From NCBI GenBank assembly GCA_963693315.1, contig OY856187.1:389726248-389790247 (forward strand): a stretch of DNA of 64,000 bases. The letters are read 5' to 3'. Positions 1-12,200 of this stretch are shown piece by piece. Position 1 is the first letter of the stretch; the number at the start of each line of letters is the position of its first letter. The notes under the pieces are model-generated. The model worked only from the letters and a program-made list of their open reading frames with translations. It did no database searches and was not told the DNA's origin. The position numbers were made by a program, and so were the translations under genes. The stretch is from Diogma glabrata. Its lineage: Eukaryota > Arthropoda > Insecta > Diptera > Cylindrotomidae.

Positions 1-13
1 TTTTGTATTGCAG

Positions 14-296
14 TTTATTTGTTACAACTTCTGGAGATGGGACTGCACGTGTATGGAAAACTTCCGATTTCACTTTGTGGCGTGAGCTTCGATGTGAGTC
101 TAAAACATCAAATAAAAAAGCGCTAGCTTGGATTTGGGATGCAGCATTTAGTGCTGATTCACAATATTTGTTCACAGCATCATCAGATGGTTTTGCTAGA
201 TTATGGAAATTAGACACAAAAGATATTGAACGAGAATATGTTGGTCATCAAAAAGCGATAACAGCACTAGCATTTCGAGATGAATTAATAACATAG
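14..296 (+). CDS. Lst8: LST8-like WD40 protein, last coding exon (partial)
   Basis: This is the C-terminal exon of a WD40 propeller protein that resembles LST8 (G-beta-like), the subunit shared by TOR kinase complexes 1 and 2. It follows a TTTTGTATTGCAG acceptor, and its first base completes a codon begun in an exon outside the window. Two WD repeats are visible, ending in GDGTARVW and SDGFARLW. They are followed by IEREYVGHQKAITALAF, which matches the conserved LST8 ending (KREYGGHQKAV-type), and then a TAG stop. About 93 residues are present of a family usual of about 315. The propeller would bind and stabilise the TOR kinase domain. The reading frame is intact. The family call rests on remembered LST8 sequence; another WD40 protein is possible but less likely given the GHQKAI tail. 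Confidence 0.85.
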
Positions 297-469
297 GCCA
301 TTTTGTGATAACATATTAACTTTTATATTTCAGCTTTTAACATAATGTTTAAATGAGTACAAAAATATATATTTGTTTCTACTGTGGCAAGAACTTCTCA
401 TATATTTAAAATAATAACTCCTGCTTTTAAGAATCAAAGAGAAAAGTTGCCTGGAAAAACGATGATTGA

Positions 470-581
470 AATAAAACTTTTAAATATTCAATTCATTCGT
501 TTTTTCATTTTTTAAAATGATGGTTAATTGTTTTGCTTAATTAAAAAAATTATTTTCTGCTGTTAAATTTTAAGAAATAAA
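470..581 (+). terminator. candidate polyadenylation signals of the LST8-like gene
   Basis: Two AATAAA hexamers lie downstream of the stop, at 470-475 and 576-581. Either could end the LST8-like transcript. AT-rich DNA produces such hexamers by chance, so only position supports the call. Confidence 0.4.
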
Positions 582-902
582 ACTGTAAAATTTCTTAATG
601 AGTTGTTTAAAAAATTCACTCCATTATGTTATGCGAAAATAAATTACATAAAGATTATTTACATATGTTTAATCAAAATATAAAATTTACGATTTAATAA
701 AAGTATGTAAGTTTGTATCTACAATTAAATGCCGTGTATTTAAACTGAAGAAGAATTGGATTGTATACTTATTGGATTGTATATAATTTTCAAAATAAGA
801 AGTGGAATATTGATGTTTTAATTTATGTATACATCTGAAAACAAATCGAAAAATTGAAATTATCTGAAACTAATTTAATTTGAAATATTGCTAATTAAAT
901 TT
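582..902. other. AT-rich intergenic DNA, nothing recognised
   Basis: No coding exon, RNA gene or clear repeat was seen between the LST8 3' end and the LTR-like sequence upstream of the first Ty3/gypsy element. Confidence 0.6.
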
Positions 903-1022
903 GAAATATTCGACGTTATTTAAATATTAAAGTATCAACTTCATCAAGCGTCAACTACATCCTTCAAGATTATTTCATCTCCTCATTGCTTGCTCTAATC
1001 AACAACTTTCAACTCATCATTC

Positions 1023-1096
1023 GGATACCTCCAGCTACCAAACAGTAATCAACTCAACTATAGCAAATCATCATCTGGATACCTCCTGCTACCAAA
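1023..1096 (+). repeat. short direct repeat at the 5' LTR end
   Basis: GGATACCTCC-A/T-GCTACCAAA occurs at 1023-1042 and again at 1077-1096, just before the primer-binding site. It probably belongs to the U5 end of the LTR, which would close at the CA of CTACCA. Confidence 0.5.
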
Positions 1097-1098
1097 AT

Positions 1099-1116
1099 TG
1101 GTGACCCCGACGTGAT
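1099..1116 (+). other. primer-binding site, tRNA-Trp type
   Basis: TGGTGACCCCGACGTGAT is complementary to the 3' end of animal tRNA-Trp (ending ...CACGTCGGGGTCACCA) as I remember it. Its place directly after the LTR-like end is where minus-strand DNA synthesis would be primed. Confidence 0.75.
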
Positions 1117-1390
1117 CGTTCCAGGTAATTTTTCTTTTTATTTTTAAAAATCAGGAGTTGATTAAATAAATTTTGTTTTATTGATGCAAACATTTTTTTT
1201 TTTCGAATTGCATTACAAATATTTTGATTGTCTCCGCTCACAGTGCGTTTTATTAAGGAAATTTTTGTTGTATCGATAACGTTGTTGGTTGCAATCTGCG
1301 CATTTGTGATTGCCAACCCACACACACTAAAAGTTTTATTGGCTGCAACATTCTTTTACCTTGTTGCCGTCCTCCTTGCCCACTTCAGTA

Positions 1391-2467
1391 ATGTCTGCGA
1401 GCGACCCACCCAATTTAATCGAACTTGATCAGGAACAAGCTGCTCATACCTTCACGGTAACACAAGAGCAGCTTGACAAGATATTAGATGAACGAATGGA
1501 AGCTGCATTTGCCAGAATGCAACTCCATCAAACATCTGCCTCCTCATCTACACCTTCCTCTCCAAAACCGCCACCTGCAAGTTCGGTTAAAAAACTTTCT
1601 CCAACATCCACTCCCCAAATTAACGCCATTACCCCAAAAGTCCCTCCCATTTGGTCTGATAAACCAGAACTTTGGTTTATCATGCTTGAGGGCCAATTCT
1701 CTCTGGGCAACATTAAGTCCCAGCAAGCCAAGTACGGTTATGTACTTGGTGTCATAACGCCGTCTCTTGCTACGCTGGTAAGAGACATTATTTCTCAACC
1801 AGACACGGTTAATCCTTATGATAAGCTAAAAGAGGCTCTTTTAGACCGCTTATCAAGCAGCCCTTCTGATCGCTTGCGCAACGTGCTAAGCGGTATGGAA
1901 CTTGGGGATAAAAAGCCCTCACAATTTCTTCGGGATTTAACTGCTGAATCCCAAGGTCTCGTTTCAGAAAAGATGTTAAAAATTATTTGGGAAGATAAAC
2001 TTCCACAGGCTGTGCGTACCGCTATCGCGGTAGTCAAGGCTGACTTGCCAAAGACTGCTGAGATAGCCGACAGAATTTTTGCTACATTAGTTGGTCCTAA
2101 CCTAAGTGCGGTAGATAGTCCTGCCGCTCCTTCTTCTTCCTCCAGTGAGGACAAGGTCTGGGCTCTGCGATATCAAGAATTGCAGACCCAACACGCACAG
2201 CTGCTGAATGCCTTGCAGCAAAAATCTGCTTCTCGACCTTTCCCTCGTAGTCGTAGTAGATCCAAGGATCAAAACGACTACAACAATTTTCGGCATAATC
2301 GCTCCAATTGCCTTAATCAATCTTCCACGCGACCTCGTTCCAAGTCGCGCACTCAAATGTTCGATGGTATATGTTATTACCATCACACTTACGGGGATAA
2401 CGCACGCAAATGTGACCCCGATTGCAAATTATATTGCCCAAAATTTTCTACTCCAAAAAACTTTTAA
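1391..2467 (+). CDS. gag: Gag polyprotein of the first Ty3/gypsy element
   Basis: The start at 1391 (MSASDPPN) is preferred over an in-frame ATG ten codons upstream, because the MSASDPP stretch opens the conserved part. About 358 residues. A low-complexity Ser/Pro stretch near residues 45-75 is followed by the capsid-like block beginning [19 protein letters not shown], common to insect Ty3/gypsy Gags. It continues with a helical region and [20 protein letters not shown], then a basic Arg/Ser tail. The C-terminal [18 protein letters not shown] block has the Cys/His spacing of the nucleic-acid-binding region of this clade. Gag would build the particle around the element RNA. The frame is intact. 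The pol frame overlaps its 3' end by 46 bp in the -1 frame. Confidence 0.85.
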   Translation: MSASDPPNLIELDQEQAAHTFTVTQEQLDKILDERMEAAFARMQLHQTSASSSTPSSPKPPPASSVKKLSPTSTPQINAITPKVPPIWSDKPELWFIMLEGQFSLGNIKSQQAKYGYVLGVITPSLATLVRDIISQPDTVNPYDKLKEALLDRLSSSPSDRLRNVLSGMELGDKKPSQFLRDLTAESQGLVSEKMLKIIWEDKLPQAVRTAIAVVKADLPKTAEIADRIFATLVGPNLSAVDSPAAPSSSSSEDKVWALRYQELQTQHAQLLNALQQKSASRPFPRSRSRSKDQNDYNNFRHNRSNCLNQSSTRPRSKSRTQMFDGICYYHHTYGDNARKCDPDCKLYCPKFSTPKNF

Positions 2468-4572
2468 GCTCATCACATGAGGCGGCATGTGATGATAGCT
2501 TCTCCAAACTACGTCTTTTGATATTCGATATCAACTCCCGTCGACAATTCTTGGTTGACACAGGTGCTGAAGTGTCAGTTCTCCCCGCAACAACAGAGGA
2601 AAAACTCTCGAAGAAATCAGCTTTCACTCTCTACGCTGCTAACGCCACTCCTGTTAGTACATATGGTAACAAAACTCTAACTCTAAACATTGGTCTCAGA
2701 CGTGTGTTCTGTCAGACCTTTGTTATCGCCAATGTTACCATCCCTATTCTTGGAGCTGATTTCTTGAACAAGTATGGTCTCCTAGTGGACATTAAAAATC
2801 GACGCCTCGTCGATCCACTAACATCCTTGTTCACTCTCGCCAAAATCTCCACTTCTCCAACGCTCTCGCTAACAACCATCAACAATGATACGGTTGATAT
2901 ACATATTCGAAATATCCTTAATGATTTTAAGGGTATCACTTCTCCTCATGACCTAGCTAAGCCGGTCAAACATAACGTGACTCATGTCATTGAGACTCAC
3001 GGTCCTCCCGTCGCTTGTAAGTACCGACGATTAGCTCCTGACAAACTGGCCATCGCAAAGACGGAATTCGACATTATGTTGTCGCAAGGCATTTGCCGAC
3101 CGTCAAACAGCCCTTGGTCCTCTCCTCTCCACCTCGCCAAAAAGAAGAACGGCGAGTGGAGACCTTGCGGTGACTACCGCTCTCTTAACAATGTCACTAT
3201 TCCTGATAATTATCCTATTCCACATATTCAGGATTTTTCGCATCAGCTTCATGGATGCAAATTTTTCTCCACTATCGATCTTGTCCGCGCATATCATCAA
3301 ATTCCTATTGATGAGCGCGATATTGCAAAAACTGCAATTTCAACTCCGTTCGGACTCTTCGAATTCGTTCGAATGACTTTCGGTTTGCGAAACTCTGCGC
3401 AATCCTTCCAACGGTTTATGCATTCTCTTCTCCGAGACCTAAATTTCTGTTTCATCTACATAGATGACCTCCTTATTGCTTCTGAAACCTTTGAGGAACA
3501 TCTCAAACATCTTAGGACGGTTTTTGAGCGTCTTTCCGACGCTGGTCTCATTATCAACGTTGATAAATGCAACTTTGCTAAAACCAACGTTGACTTTCTC
3601 GGACATTCTATTGATTCATCTGGAATCAAACCTACTCCTGAACGTGTCGATGCTATCAATCGTTTCGAACGTCCTGAAACAGTTATGCAACTCCGTCGTT
3701 TTCTTGGAATGATTAACTTCTACCGCCGATTCATTCCTCACGCTGGTGGCAATCAAGCCATCCTCAATGATTTCCTTAAAGGTTCCAAAAAGAATGACAA
3801 ACGTGTCATTCAATGGTCCGAAGACGCCATTCAAGCCTTCGACTTATGCAAGCGGCAACTCAGTGAGGCAACAACTCTTTCTCACCCCTTACACTCTGCC
3901 CAACTTGCCGTAATGGTCGACGCTTCCGATAAGGCAATTGGCGCTGTTGTCCAACAAAAAATTGACGACTGTTGGACACCACTTAGTTTCTTCTCTGTGC
4001 GACTCGATGAAACGCAACAGAAATACAGCGCTTATGATCGCGAACTCCTTGCAGCTTACTCTGCAATTAAACACTTTCGTTATCTCCTTGAAGGTAGAAC
4101 CTTCACGCTCTTTACCGATCATAAGCCACTCATTTACGCTTTGTCGCAGAACCCTGCCAAAGCTAGTCCTCGCCAATTCCGCCATCTAAATTTTATCAGT
4201 CAATTCACGACTGATATTCGCCACATTTCTGGAATTGATAATGTAGTTGCCGATACACTTTCTCGTGTCGAGCAAATATCGATTCCAGAAAACATTAATT
4301 ACGACGAAATTGCTGACGCTCAGTTCAACGATAACGAACTAAAGGAATTAGTGGACACTAGTCCCACACTTCAATTCCGATCCTTTCCAGTATCGTTTGG
4401 CAATTCTAATGCCAAAACTATTTTAAACGAACCTTTTAACCTATGGTACACATCTCCACAAATATTGGTCTCAGGCAACTCAGCTCTGTCAGACCTATAT
4501 CTCTACTCGTGTTACCATAACTCCATAATTGTTCGTTTCTTTTTTCTTTTTTTGCAGAACTCCAATTTGTAA
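2422..4572 (+). CDS. pol: Pol: protease, reverse transcriptase, RNase H; integrase missing
   Basis: An open frame of about 716 residues, -1 relative to gag, so expression probably depends on ribosomal frameshifting in the 46 bp overlap; the first Met may not be used. Domains in order: retropepsin with [13 protein letters not shown] (DTG near residues 46-48), RT with [31 protein letters not shown] and the catalytic YIDDLL (346-349), then RNase H with VMVDASD (near 500), the YDREL glutamate and TDHKPL. The family normally continues into a zinc-binding region and a DDE integrase. Here the frame runs past ADTLSRVE into about 90 unrecognised residues and stops at 4572, with no HHCC or DDE region before the polypurine tract. 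An internal deletion of the integrase part is inferred. Confidence 0.88.
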   Translation: MQIILPKIFYSKKLLSSSHEAACDDSFSKLRLLIFDINSRRQFLVDTGAEVSVLPATTEEKLSKKSAFTLYAANATPVSTYGNKTLTLNIGLRRVFCQTFVIANVTIPILGADFLNKYGLLVDIKNRRLVDPLTSLFTLAKISTSPTLSLTTINNDTVDIHIRNILNDFKGITSPHDLAKPVKHNVTHVIETHGPPVACKYRRLAPDKLAIAKTEFDIMLSQGICRPSNSPWSSPLHLAKKKNGEWRPCGDYRSLNNVTIPDNYPIPHIQDFSHQLHGCKFFSTIDLVRAYHQIPIDERDIAKTAISTPFGLFEFVRMTFGLRNSAQSFQRFMHSLLRDLNFCFIYIDDLLIASETFEEHLKHLRTVFERLSDAGLIINVDKCNFAKTNVDFLGHSIDSSGIKPTPERVDAINRFERPETVMQLRRFLGMINFYRRFIPHAGGNQAILNDFLKGSKKNDKRVIQWSEDAIQAFDLCKRQLSEATTLSHPLHSAQLAVMVDASDKAIGAVVQQKIDDCWTPLSFFSVRLDETQQKYSAYDRELLAAYSAIKHFRYLLEGRTFTLFTDHKPLIYALSQNPAKASPRQFRHLNFISQFTTDIRHISGIDNVVADTLSRVEQISIPENINYDEIADAQFNDNELKELVDTSPTLQFRSFPVSFGNSNAKTILNEPFNLWYTSPQILVSGNSALSDLYLYSCYHNSIIVRFFFLFLQNSNL

Positions 4573-4945
4573 GACCCATAATTTTTTTTCTCCATCAAAT
4601 GGTATCGATTACTAGATAACACTCTCACTTAACACAATATCTCTTAACACATTAGTTTTTAATTCTCTCCCAACACAATTTCTTCTAACCTTCATATGAT
4701 CGAGCATCGACAGATAATACCTTACTTTAGGTCACATCTGAAGGTGGCACGACTCAATTTTCGCCACTATTTCTCAGTCGCACAAAATAAACACTGTCTT
4801 GTCAGACAACTGTCCACTTACTTCTTCGGACACCTCCAAACTTTCTCTTTTTCGCTACAATACTCGAGCATTCAAAAAACTCTTCCATTCTCCTCTTTCC
4901 AACTCTTACTAGCTACTTTTCTTTTATCGTTCCATCTTTGATGGC
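4573..4945 (+). other. non-coding 3' region of the first Ty3/gypsy element
   Basis: Lies between the pol stop and the polypurine tract. No integrase or envelope-like reading frame was recognised. Confidence 0.55.
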
Positions 4946-4958
4946 ACTAGGGAGGGAG
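4946..4958 (+). other. polypurine tract before the 3' LTR
   Basis: ACTAGGGAGGGAG is followed immediately by TG at 4959, the expected first bases of an LTR. It would prime plus-strand synthesis. Confidence 0.7.
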
Positions 4959-5035
4959 TGTTGTGGCGAATATTCAAATTAAAAATCGTAAATTTTAGAT
5001 ATAGCAGGCGATTTTTGATCGTTAAAAATCAAAAA
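4959..5035 (+). repeat. start of a 3' LTR, truncated or diverged
   Basis: Begins TGTTGTGGCGAATATTCAAA right after the polypurine tract. The U5-like sequence seen before the primer-binding site is not repeated downstream, so the LTR appears incomplete; its far end is not defined. Confidence 0.5.
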
Positions 5036-5246
5036 AAACAAAATAGTTTTTCAGTCTTGGTTTTGTTCATTATTGTGAAAAGATTAATTTTATTTTCATG
5101 TATTAGAAATTCCTTTATTTAATTCAGCCTGACTGAATTGATTTTTCTTGTTTAATAAAAGTTATTCATGTAAAATAATTTAAACAAAAACAATATCTAT
5201 TTTGCTCACTTAAAGTTTTTACAATATGTAATGTAATATAAAATAG

Positions 5247-5369
5247 AACATTTATAATAAAGTGATATTTCAATTGGATGAAACAGCTGGCGATTGTAAT
5301 TCTTCATCTGCTGATAATAACAGTTTAAGTTCCCATCAATTAAGTTCTTTTGGTGCAACTTTATTTTAG
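5247..5369 (+). CDS. possible terminal exon of an unknown gene
   Basis: Directly after an AG (AAAATAG) an open frame of 40 codons ends at TAG 5367-5369. It reads NIYNKVIFQLDETAGDC followed by a Ser/Asn-rich stretch and ends SSFGATLF. The composition looks like a real hydrophilic C-terminus rather than random AT-rich translation. The polypyrimidine tract is poor and no partner exon was found upstream, so the call is weak. If real, its gene runs on the plus strand and converges on GGA. Confidence 0.3.
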   Translation, partial: NIYNKVIFQLDETAGDCNSSSADNNSLSSHQLSSFGATLF

Positions 5370-6007
5370 TTTTTTGAAAGAATTTTATTGCTTATAAGTA
5401 TCAAAAATATTTAAAGAAAAATCTCTTATTATTGGATCTCTCAACTTATGGATCTCTCAACTTAAGGATCAAATGTTTAATTCAGATTTGCTGCAGAAAT
5501 TTTCATTTCAAATATATTAAATGGCAATTTGTGTGAAGGTTAATTTTAACTATTTATTGATATAGCGTGAATCATTATAAGCGAAATAAAAATTAAATTA
5601 ATAATTAATTAATTAATTTCCAATTATTTTTATATTTTCGTTAAAATAGAACGACCCCATTAACCATCAAATATGTCGTGTAAAATCCTGTTTTACAAAC
5701 AGTTGCCAACATATTGGATTATTTTCAAATTGATGCAAAACAGCCGTTGTTGCGTATCTTATTTGATCATGGATAAACGTCCATGGCTCTGTTTAATTGA
5801 TCCACAAAGTACAAGGCCTCAAATCCAATCAAATAAAGCTTTTGATTACATAATAAATTATAACGTCTTTATTTAAGTAACATAATTTTAAAAGTTAACA
5901 TTTAAACATTCTAAATGCAGTTTAATTACACAAAATGGAATATTAACTCTTGTTTAAAAATTTTATTTATAAAACATAAAATAAAAATAAGTATTTGTAT
6001 CTAGAAA
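5370..6007. other. intergenic DNA downstream of GGA
   Basis: AT-rich. Holds a short stretch at about 5680-5850 with a decayed coding look in one plus-strand frame (see findings), and the 3' flank of GGA with several AATAAA-like words on the minus strand. No intact gene seen. Confidence 0.5.
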
Positions 6008-6223
6008 TTATAATATTGGTAAGTTTTTAACTTCAATGGATTCATTAATAGGATCTGGATCATCTCCAACACAGTAGCTTAATATACAAACCAAATTAGC
6101 ATTTTTAATGTTTTCCGGATTTGAATATAACAACACCTGCGTTATATCATCTGTAGGCGGACGGAATGGTTTAACACCTGCTAAACAGTTTGATGAGGCA
6201 GGTAAAAGCCTTAACTTACATAG
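6008..6223 (-). CDS. Gga: GGA exon 7 (end of the GAE ear, stop)
   Basis: Follows a good TTTTTAG acceptor. It codes LCKLRLLPASSNCLAG, then PTDDITQVLLYSNPENIKNA, matching the PSAITQVLLLANPQKEKVR ear strand that binds accessory proteins. It ends NLPIL and TAA at 6008-6010. Confidence 0.9.
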   Translation of the reverse strand, partial: LCKLRLLPASSNCLAGVKPFRPPTDDITQVLLYSNPENIKNANLVCILSYCVGDDPDPINESIEVKNLPIL

Positions 6224-9200
6224 CTAAAAATGAGAAAAATATTTTGTAATTAATGTATGAATTATCAACATTTGGAATAACTATAAAAAATGTGTGAATA
6301 GGGTCTTTTAGTGAATTCTTTTCTACTTGTTCGGTACAAGTTCCGACTCCGAAATATCGAAATTTGTTTTTTTTGTATTGCACTTTTTACAAAAGTATAC
6401 AGATTTAAATAATTCTTTGTTGGAACTTGTATCGAACAGGTAGAAAAGAATTCACTATTAAACTTTTTTCGAAAATAGTTTTACCTAATTTAAAATACAC
6501 TTAAAATTAACACTTTGCCGTAAGTTTTCAAATAACATAATGTCAATCTCTTGTTACTTAGAAAATTACTCCAGAAGATGGCCTAACATGCTGTAATATA
6601 TAGAGTAACAGTAAAATTATAAAAAAAATTTGTTTTCTTTATTTTTTCCATTAAACTTATTAAACAAGTTATTTGCGTAAAGTAACAAGAGATTGACATT
6701 ATGTTACTTAAAACTTACTTTCGTACTCTAGCGAGGGTTTGAAATAAAGTACCCATATAAGTATTTGGTACTTTGGTCTGTTCTTTGCAAAGGTGAAACC
6801 AGACGCTATAGTGATAAGATTTAATACTCTTGGAGTTCGTCAGACCTACGTTGATTTTTACATAATGAAAGGTTGCATAGGTTTAAGTAACATCGTTATA
6901 TTTTTTCAATTGTTGGGTTACATAGTTTGTGATATATTGTCGCAAATATGTTACTTTTTCAATGTTTGGAAGGAAAATATGTTTTAGATTTATAGCTTGC
7001 GACCGAATAATGGGTTTTGTGAATCAGTTTGGTAAATATATTTTTATTATCCTGCCGAGTAAAGTTTCATATGAAATGTTCATAAAAAATATCTAAAACC
7101 CTGCTGCTCACATGTTATCGAAAATGTGTTTTATATTCTTACCAAACCCGGCTCGAAGGACCAACATTTAAAAAAAAATCAAATTCTGCAATCGGTTCTT
7201 TTCGTGGAATACGTTACGCTTCCAATGAAAACCTTGGTCTAAAATTTTAAATCCTATCATCAAGAATGTTAGAAATCAGTTCTTTGTTAAAAATATTTCT
7301 GAATTTATTCTCCCACGAGAAATTCAATAGAATTAGTAAAATTTTATAAAACACTATTTTTTAAAACTGTTGCATTGAATGGATTTTGTATGTTTCCATA
7401 TGGTGTTTTCACATATCGCAGAGTAGAAGTTGGTCGATAATTTTTTTGGTACATATTAGCCATATCGGTTCGAAGGTCAGACATTTTGTTGAACGATTAT
7501 TTGGAGAATATCAAAGTAATAGATAATAAAGATCCTTAACGTTCAATCGGTCTAAGGCAGGATGATACTACCTGCCCATACTTTTAAATCTAGCCTTAGA
7601 AGTCAAAATAAAATAATCGAATACGAACGGTTCAATTATTTTTAACTGCTTTGAAACTAATATTTTTCTGCGATCGCACAAATGCGTTAAGTAACACGAA
7701 ACTCAAGTTATACAAGACTTTGATTAAACGACGCTGTTGTAATGGATCGTGATGGATATTCGAAGGTGGTTTGCATACGACATAGAACATAAATGCTACA
7801 AATAACTTTTCATGCGTTAATGACTAAATGAAGTAGCCCACGAGAAATATTTATATTTTATAGACAAGCTAATAACCAAAAATAAAATCAAAATATTAAA
7901 ATAATGTAATTAACATACCTTGGAAATACTAGCGTTAAACTGAAATGATGATATCGGTTTACTACCTTGATTAATTACAGTTACAACAATAACAGAAACA
8001 TCCGGTCTTGGATGATCATCAGCAAAATTTAAAACTACCTTCAAACCATTTGTTTCATTTAGTATAACACGAGGAGGTTCATTACTTGGTTTAATTTGTT
8101 CTAGATCAATTTGAATATTTGCTAAAGTTTGAAATTCAGTTTTATTGGTTTTTGTTGGTTCTTTAATTTCTGGCATTTTAATAGTAAGATTTATTATTTG
8201 CTCAATCAAGTCATCGTTAAACTCATCGTTTTGATTGGTATCATGGTATTCCGTTATAATACTTTTGTCATCTTCATTGGTATCATCACTTTTTTCTGCA
8301 ACTTCTAATTTGGGTTGATTAAGACTATGCTGTATCATTCCTGTCACCAAGGTATCTAAATCAGGAATATTTTTATTTGTTGTTATGAGTTTCGTTGGTG
8401 ACGGTTTCTCGATTAATCGATTTTTATCAATCAATGGCTTCACCATTTTAGTATTGACCATTGGTTGCGGTGAATTGAAACAATTTAATATACTGTAGAT
8501 ATTAGCTAATATAAAAAGAGGACATTAACTTTGTTTTATTTGTTTTGCTATTACTTACATTCTTCACTTCCATTTACAGATCGAGATGGTTTAATTAGTT
8601 CAGGCATTAACGTTACATCATCCGATTTATTAATAACATTATCATTGTTTACTGTTGAAAATATATCAGACAGGTCAGAAATTACATTAACATTGTTAGT
8701 TTCTTCACTAACAGTCTGTGTATTAGTATCTGATTCTAGTAAATTATCAATATGATTAACAGATGAGGTGCTTATATCTAATAAAGGTAAAGTACTTGTG
8801 CTAGAACTGTTTTGATTTTCGTTCCTCAGAGTTATTGAATTCATTTCGTTGTTACTTTTCGACTCTGTAACTGTATGTTTATATTTCGCAAACACATCGG
8901 TTATTTGATTTGACGCCTCAAGAATATCACCTAAAAATAATAATTTTTTAGTAAACATTTTTTAAGCTTGTGATAAAAAACGAAAAGGACAAAACAAGTA
9001 TATATTAATCTTCATCCTATTACAATTAGCAAAGTGATGGAAAATTTTGGTCTGATTTTAAAACATTTACAAACATATATTTGAGGTTCGATATACTGAA
9101 CTAATATTTACACATAAAATTTATGAAAAAAATCGTTTAAAATTTAAAAGCATGCAATGCTTTCTCCTTCTACTTAATTGATATTTTTTAAACTAAAATG

Positions 9201-12200
9201 TGTTGTGTAGTGGGGATTACAATATGTGTCACATCAAATAAAAAACTTTTAAGAAGGCCTAGGTCTCACAAGAACATGCGTTCTGAGATTTTAATGGACG
9301 CAAATTGTTTTTGTTTTTTTGAAAGAATAAATAACGAATATTTATTTCATGATAGGATCAAAATAAAGTCAAAGCTGTAAAGCATAGTTATAAAAAATTT
9401 ACAAAAACCAGATAGGAGGCATATTCCGTGATTCTGCAAGCACCCTTAAGATATCACCTTGGCTAGTAACATATTATTGCTATTGCCAGTGGAATAGCAC
9501 GCTAGTCAACAGTCTCACGTTAACTCATATGTCAATAGAAGTGAAGTACGAAGGGTTGTCACACCCGTAGATCAAAAATTACAAATCATTGATACCTACA
9601 TGGGTATTGAATTTTATTATTAAATGTGTAATATTTATTGAAGTAGGAAAAAATATTATCGATAAATGAAATTGGTTTCATCTCTGCAATCTGCTGTTTT
9701 GTCATTTTAATATTATAAAAGGAATTTATAGTTCGACCAATAGAACGAAATAAAATTGTATCTAAATAGGTCGATTTGCAGTTTAAATAATAATTGAAAT
9801 ATGCTATGTTTTAAATTAGATTCGAGTAAATTTTAAAAGCGAATTTAAATAACTGATTACATCCAGAAAGATTTTTAACCATTTGGAAAAATATATATTA
9901 ATAACAACAACAAAATATCTTATATTCAACGCGCTCGTAATGAGTCAGCTCGGTATATTTGGTCAGTTTGAGGATTTTCAACTTCATTTATTTTGAATTA
10001 TGAAACGGATCATCAACAAATGTGAAGTAAAGAGTCGGCCATATTTATCTCCGTCAAAAACTTTCTATAGTAGAATCTTTAAATTCTCTAATAATAGTTT
10101 TCGAAATTCAAAATAATTTATTTAGTCACAAGGAAAAGAAATGTTTATTTTATCGAAATATTTGTTCAAATTTGATAAATCAAATTTTTTATTTTATATC
10201 AGGGATTGTCAATCTTTCAATAATTTTTCAACCAATATAAAATAAGAAAAAGAAAATTATTTTAAGGTACAAACAAGTTGATTGTACTTAAATTAATAGA
10301 GGTTGCATTTTATAATCATTACGTGCTTACAAGTAGCTCTACACAAAATGTTTGAATTTGTTTTGGCCGCACATTATATCTCAAATTATCTATCTTTTAA
10401 TCTTTCTTTATCTATTATTATATTTATTTGTTTAAATTATCATTAGATTTAGAAGCTTACATTTTAAAAACAGTTGTAAAAGTATAATTCTTTAATATAA
10501 ATGTCAGTTTGTCCAATCTCTTACAATAGTTACGAACAAAAGCTCAATTTGTAAAACGATAGCTTACAAGGCATTAAAAATATAAAAACCAAAATAAACA
10601 CAAAAGAAATTTTTTTTAAATTGTACAGTAATTGTACAATTAATACAGTTGACACTCAATTTTCCAAAATTATAAAATGTTTTAGGATTTTAAAGTAACT
10701 CTTTACAAGACCACAAATGTACATATTCTAGATGCTATGCACATTAACCGACCAGTCTTTTTATTTTCGCTGTTATGACAACATCAGAAGTTTTAAGCAA
10801 TAAAATCGTAGAAAATTGATTTTTATTGGATAATTCCTAAGGGAAGCAACCGAGCGTTAAAGCAAATCTCACATACCACATCTATCCAGTTCTTCATAAC
10901 AACCAGACAAATCGTTTGGGAACATTATTTTTCAAATCGAATAAGTTCCAGCTATAGCGCGTACAGAAGAGTGAAAACAATAAGCGCAGCAACTTGCATA
11001 TAAGAGTATAGACATGTAGGCCTCTTGCAGTAGGAAGTAAAGATAAGATAAACAGTTGTAAATAATAAAAAGTGCAGGAAAGTGAGAGTAAAAACCAAAA
11101 GAGTGGATTAGGAAGGAGAAGAGGAAAATCAAGGGAATAAGTTTCAAGGAAGGATTTTGGAGTTCCAGTCAAAAAAAAAACACCGAGAAATCAAACCAAA
11201 AATAAAAAAAAAAAAAGAAAGAAGTTTCCAGCTTATCTTGTCATCAAAGATAATTCCAAGATTTTTGGCATGAGATAAGAAGGCAATGACATCACTTCAC
11301 AGACGGATAGATGAGCTACTTGTTAAGGTATCGGAACAGTAGTTGTATAACAATATTTGGGATTTAGCAGGGTTTAGAGCAAGGCGGTTTTCAAGGGCAC
11401 ATACCAAAATAGATTTGAGGTCAAAATTTAGTTCTTCAATGCAGTTATAGAGTTTAGTCGAGGCTTAGTATGAAGGTGAAAGTAATCAGCAAAGAGATGA
11501 GCCATAGCATACAAGCAAGATTTTGCGATATCAATCATAAACGTTGAAAAAGTAAGGAACACTGCCGAACACCCTTGGTGATGAGAAGCAGATCAGATAA
11601 CTTGTCAAGAGAGTAAATAGACCGATAACGTCCTGTCGAATATGAATAAATGAGATTACAGGGACTGGACACAAGGAAAAGCTGAACCTTGAGCTTAGCT
11701 ACTAAAAGAGAATAGTCTACATAGTAAAAGGATTTGCTAAAGTCTAGAAGCAGAAGTATGCATAACATTTTCATGTTAATGTTTAACCGAACCTGATCAG
11801 AGACATGTCGTGACACTGTAGTGTCTTCTAAAACCTGTCATAAATCAGATTTGACATCGCGGAATGGTCAGAGTTTTGAACATAGATAAGACGCTCGAAG
11901 ACTTTCGACAGAATGTCTGGCATGAAAATGATAACAAGGAAAAAGAAGCCTGGGACAAGAGTGGAAAGGGATGACGGATTATGAGGGATGGGTCTAGTAG
12001 TGATTACAATCATTAAAGTTTTTTACAAGAAAATCGTGCTTAATGAACAGTGCGGAAAAAATAAAAATAGAAGCCAAAAGCGCACTAGAAGTGAGCAACT
12101 CAGAAACACAAGACTAAACTAGACCATGGTTACGCTAACTTATTTTTATATATTAAGTTTATTTGAAACAAACCACAAACAACTAGAATAAAAATGAACA

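Larger units (their letters stand above)
903..5035 (+). mobile_element. Ty3/gypsy LTR retrotransposon, integrase-deleted copy
   Basis: The element is read from its internal parts: a primer-binding site at 1099-1116, gag at 1391-2467, protease-RT-RNase H at 2422-4572 and a polypurine tract ending at 4958, followed by TG. The 5' LTR remnant (about 903-1095) and the 3' LTR start (4959 onward, TGTTGTGGCGAATATTC) could not be aligned to each other, so at least one LTR is truncated and both outer ends are approximate. The element has no integrase, so it could move only with help from another element. Coding DNA here is clearly more GC-rich than its surroundings and both ORFs are open, which suggests a fairly young copy. 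Confidence 0.85.

Noticed and set aside
1816..2386. Minus-strand open frames over gag
   Set aside because: They overlap an intact, recognisable Gag and show no domain; they are antisense by-products of GC-richer coding DNA.
3103..4185. Open frames antisense or out of frame to pol
   Set aside because: They are shadows of the RT/RNase H frame and have no recognisable motif.
10894..11172. 92-codon hydrophobic minus-strand frame in GGA intron 4
   Set aside because: It is Leu/Phe-rich by composition, overlaps a second frame and shows no domain; at most it is the tail of the RT relic.
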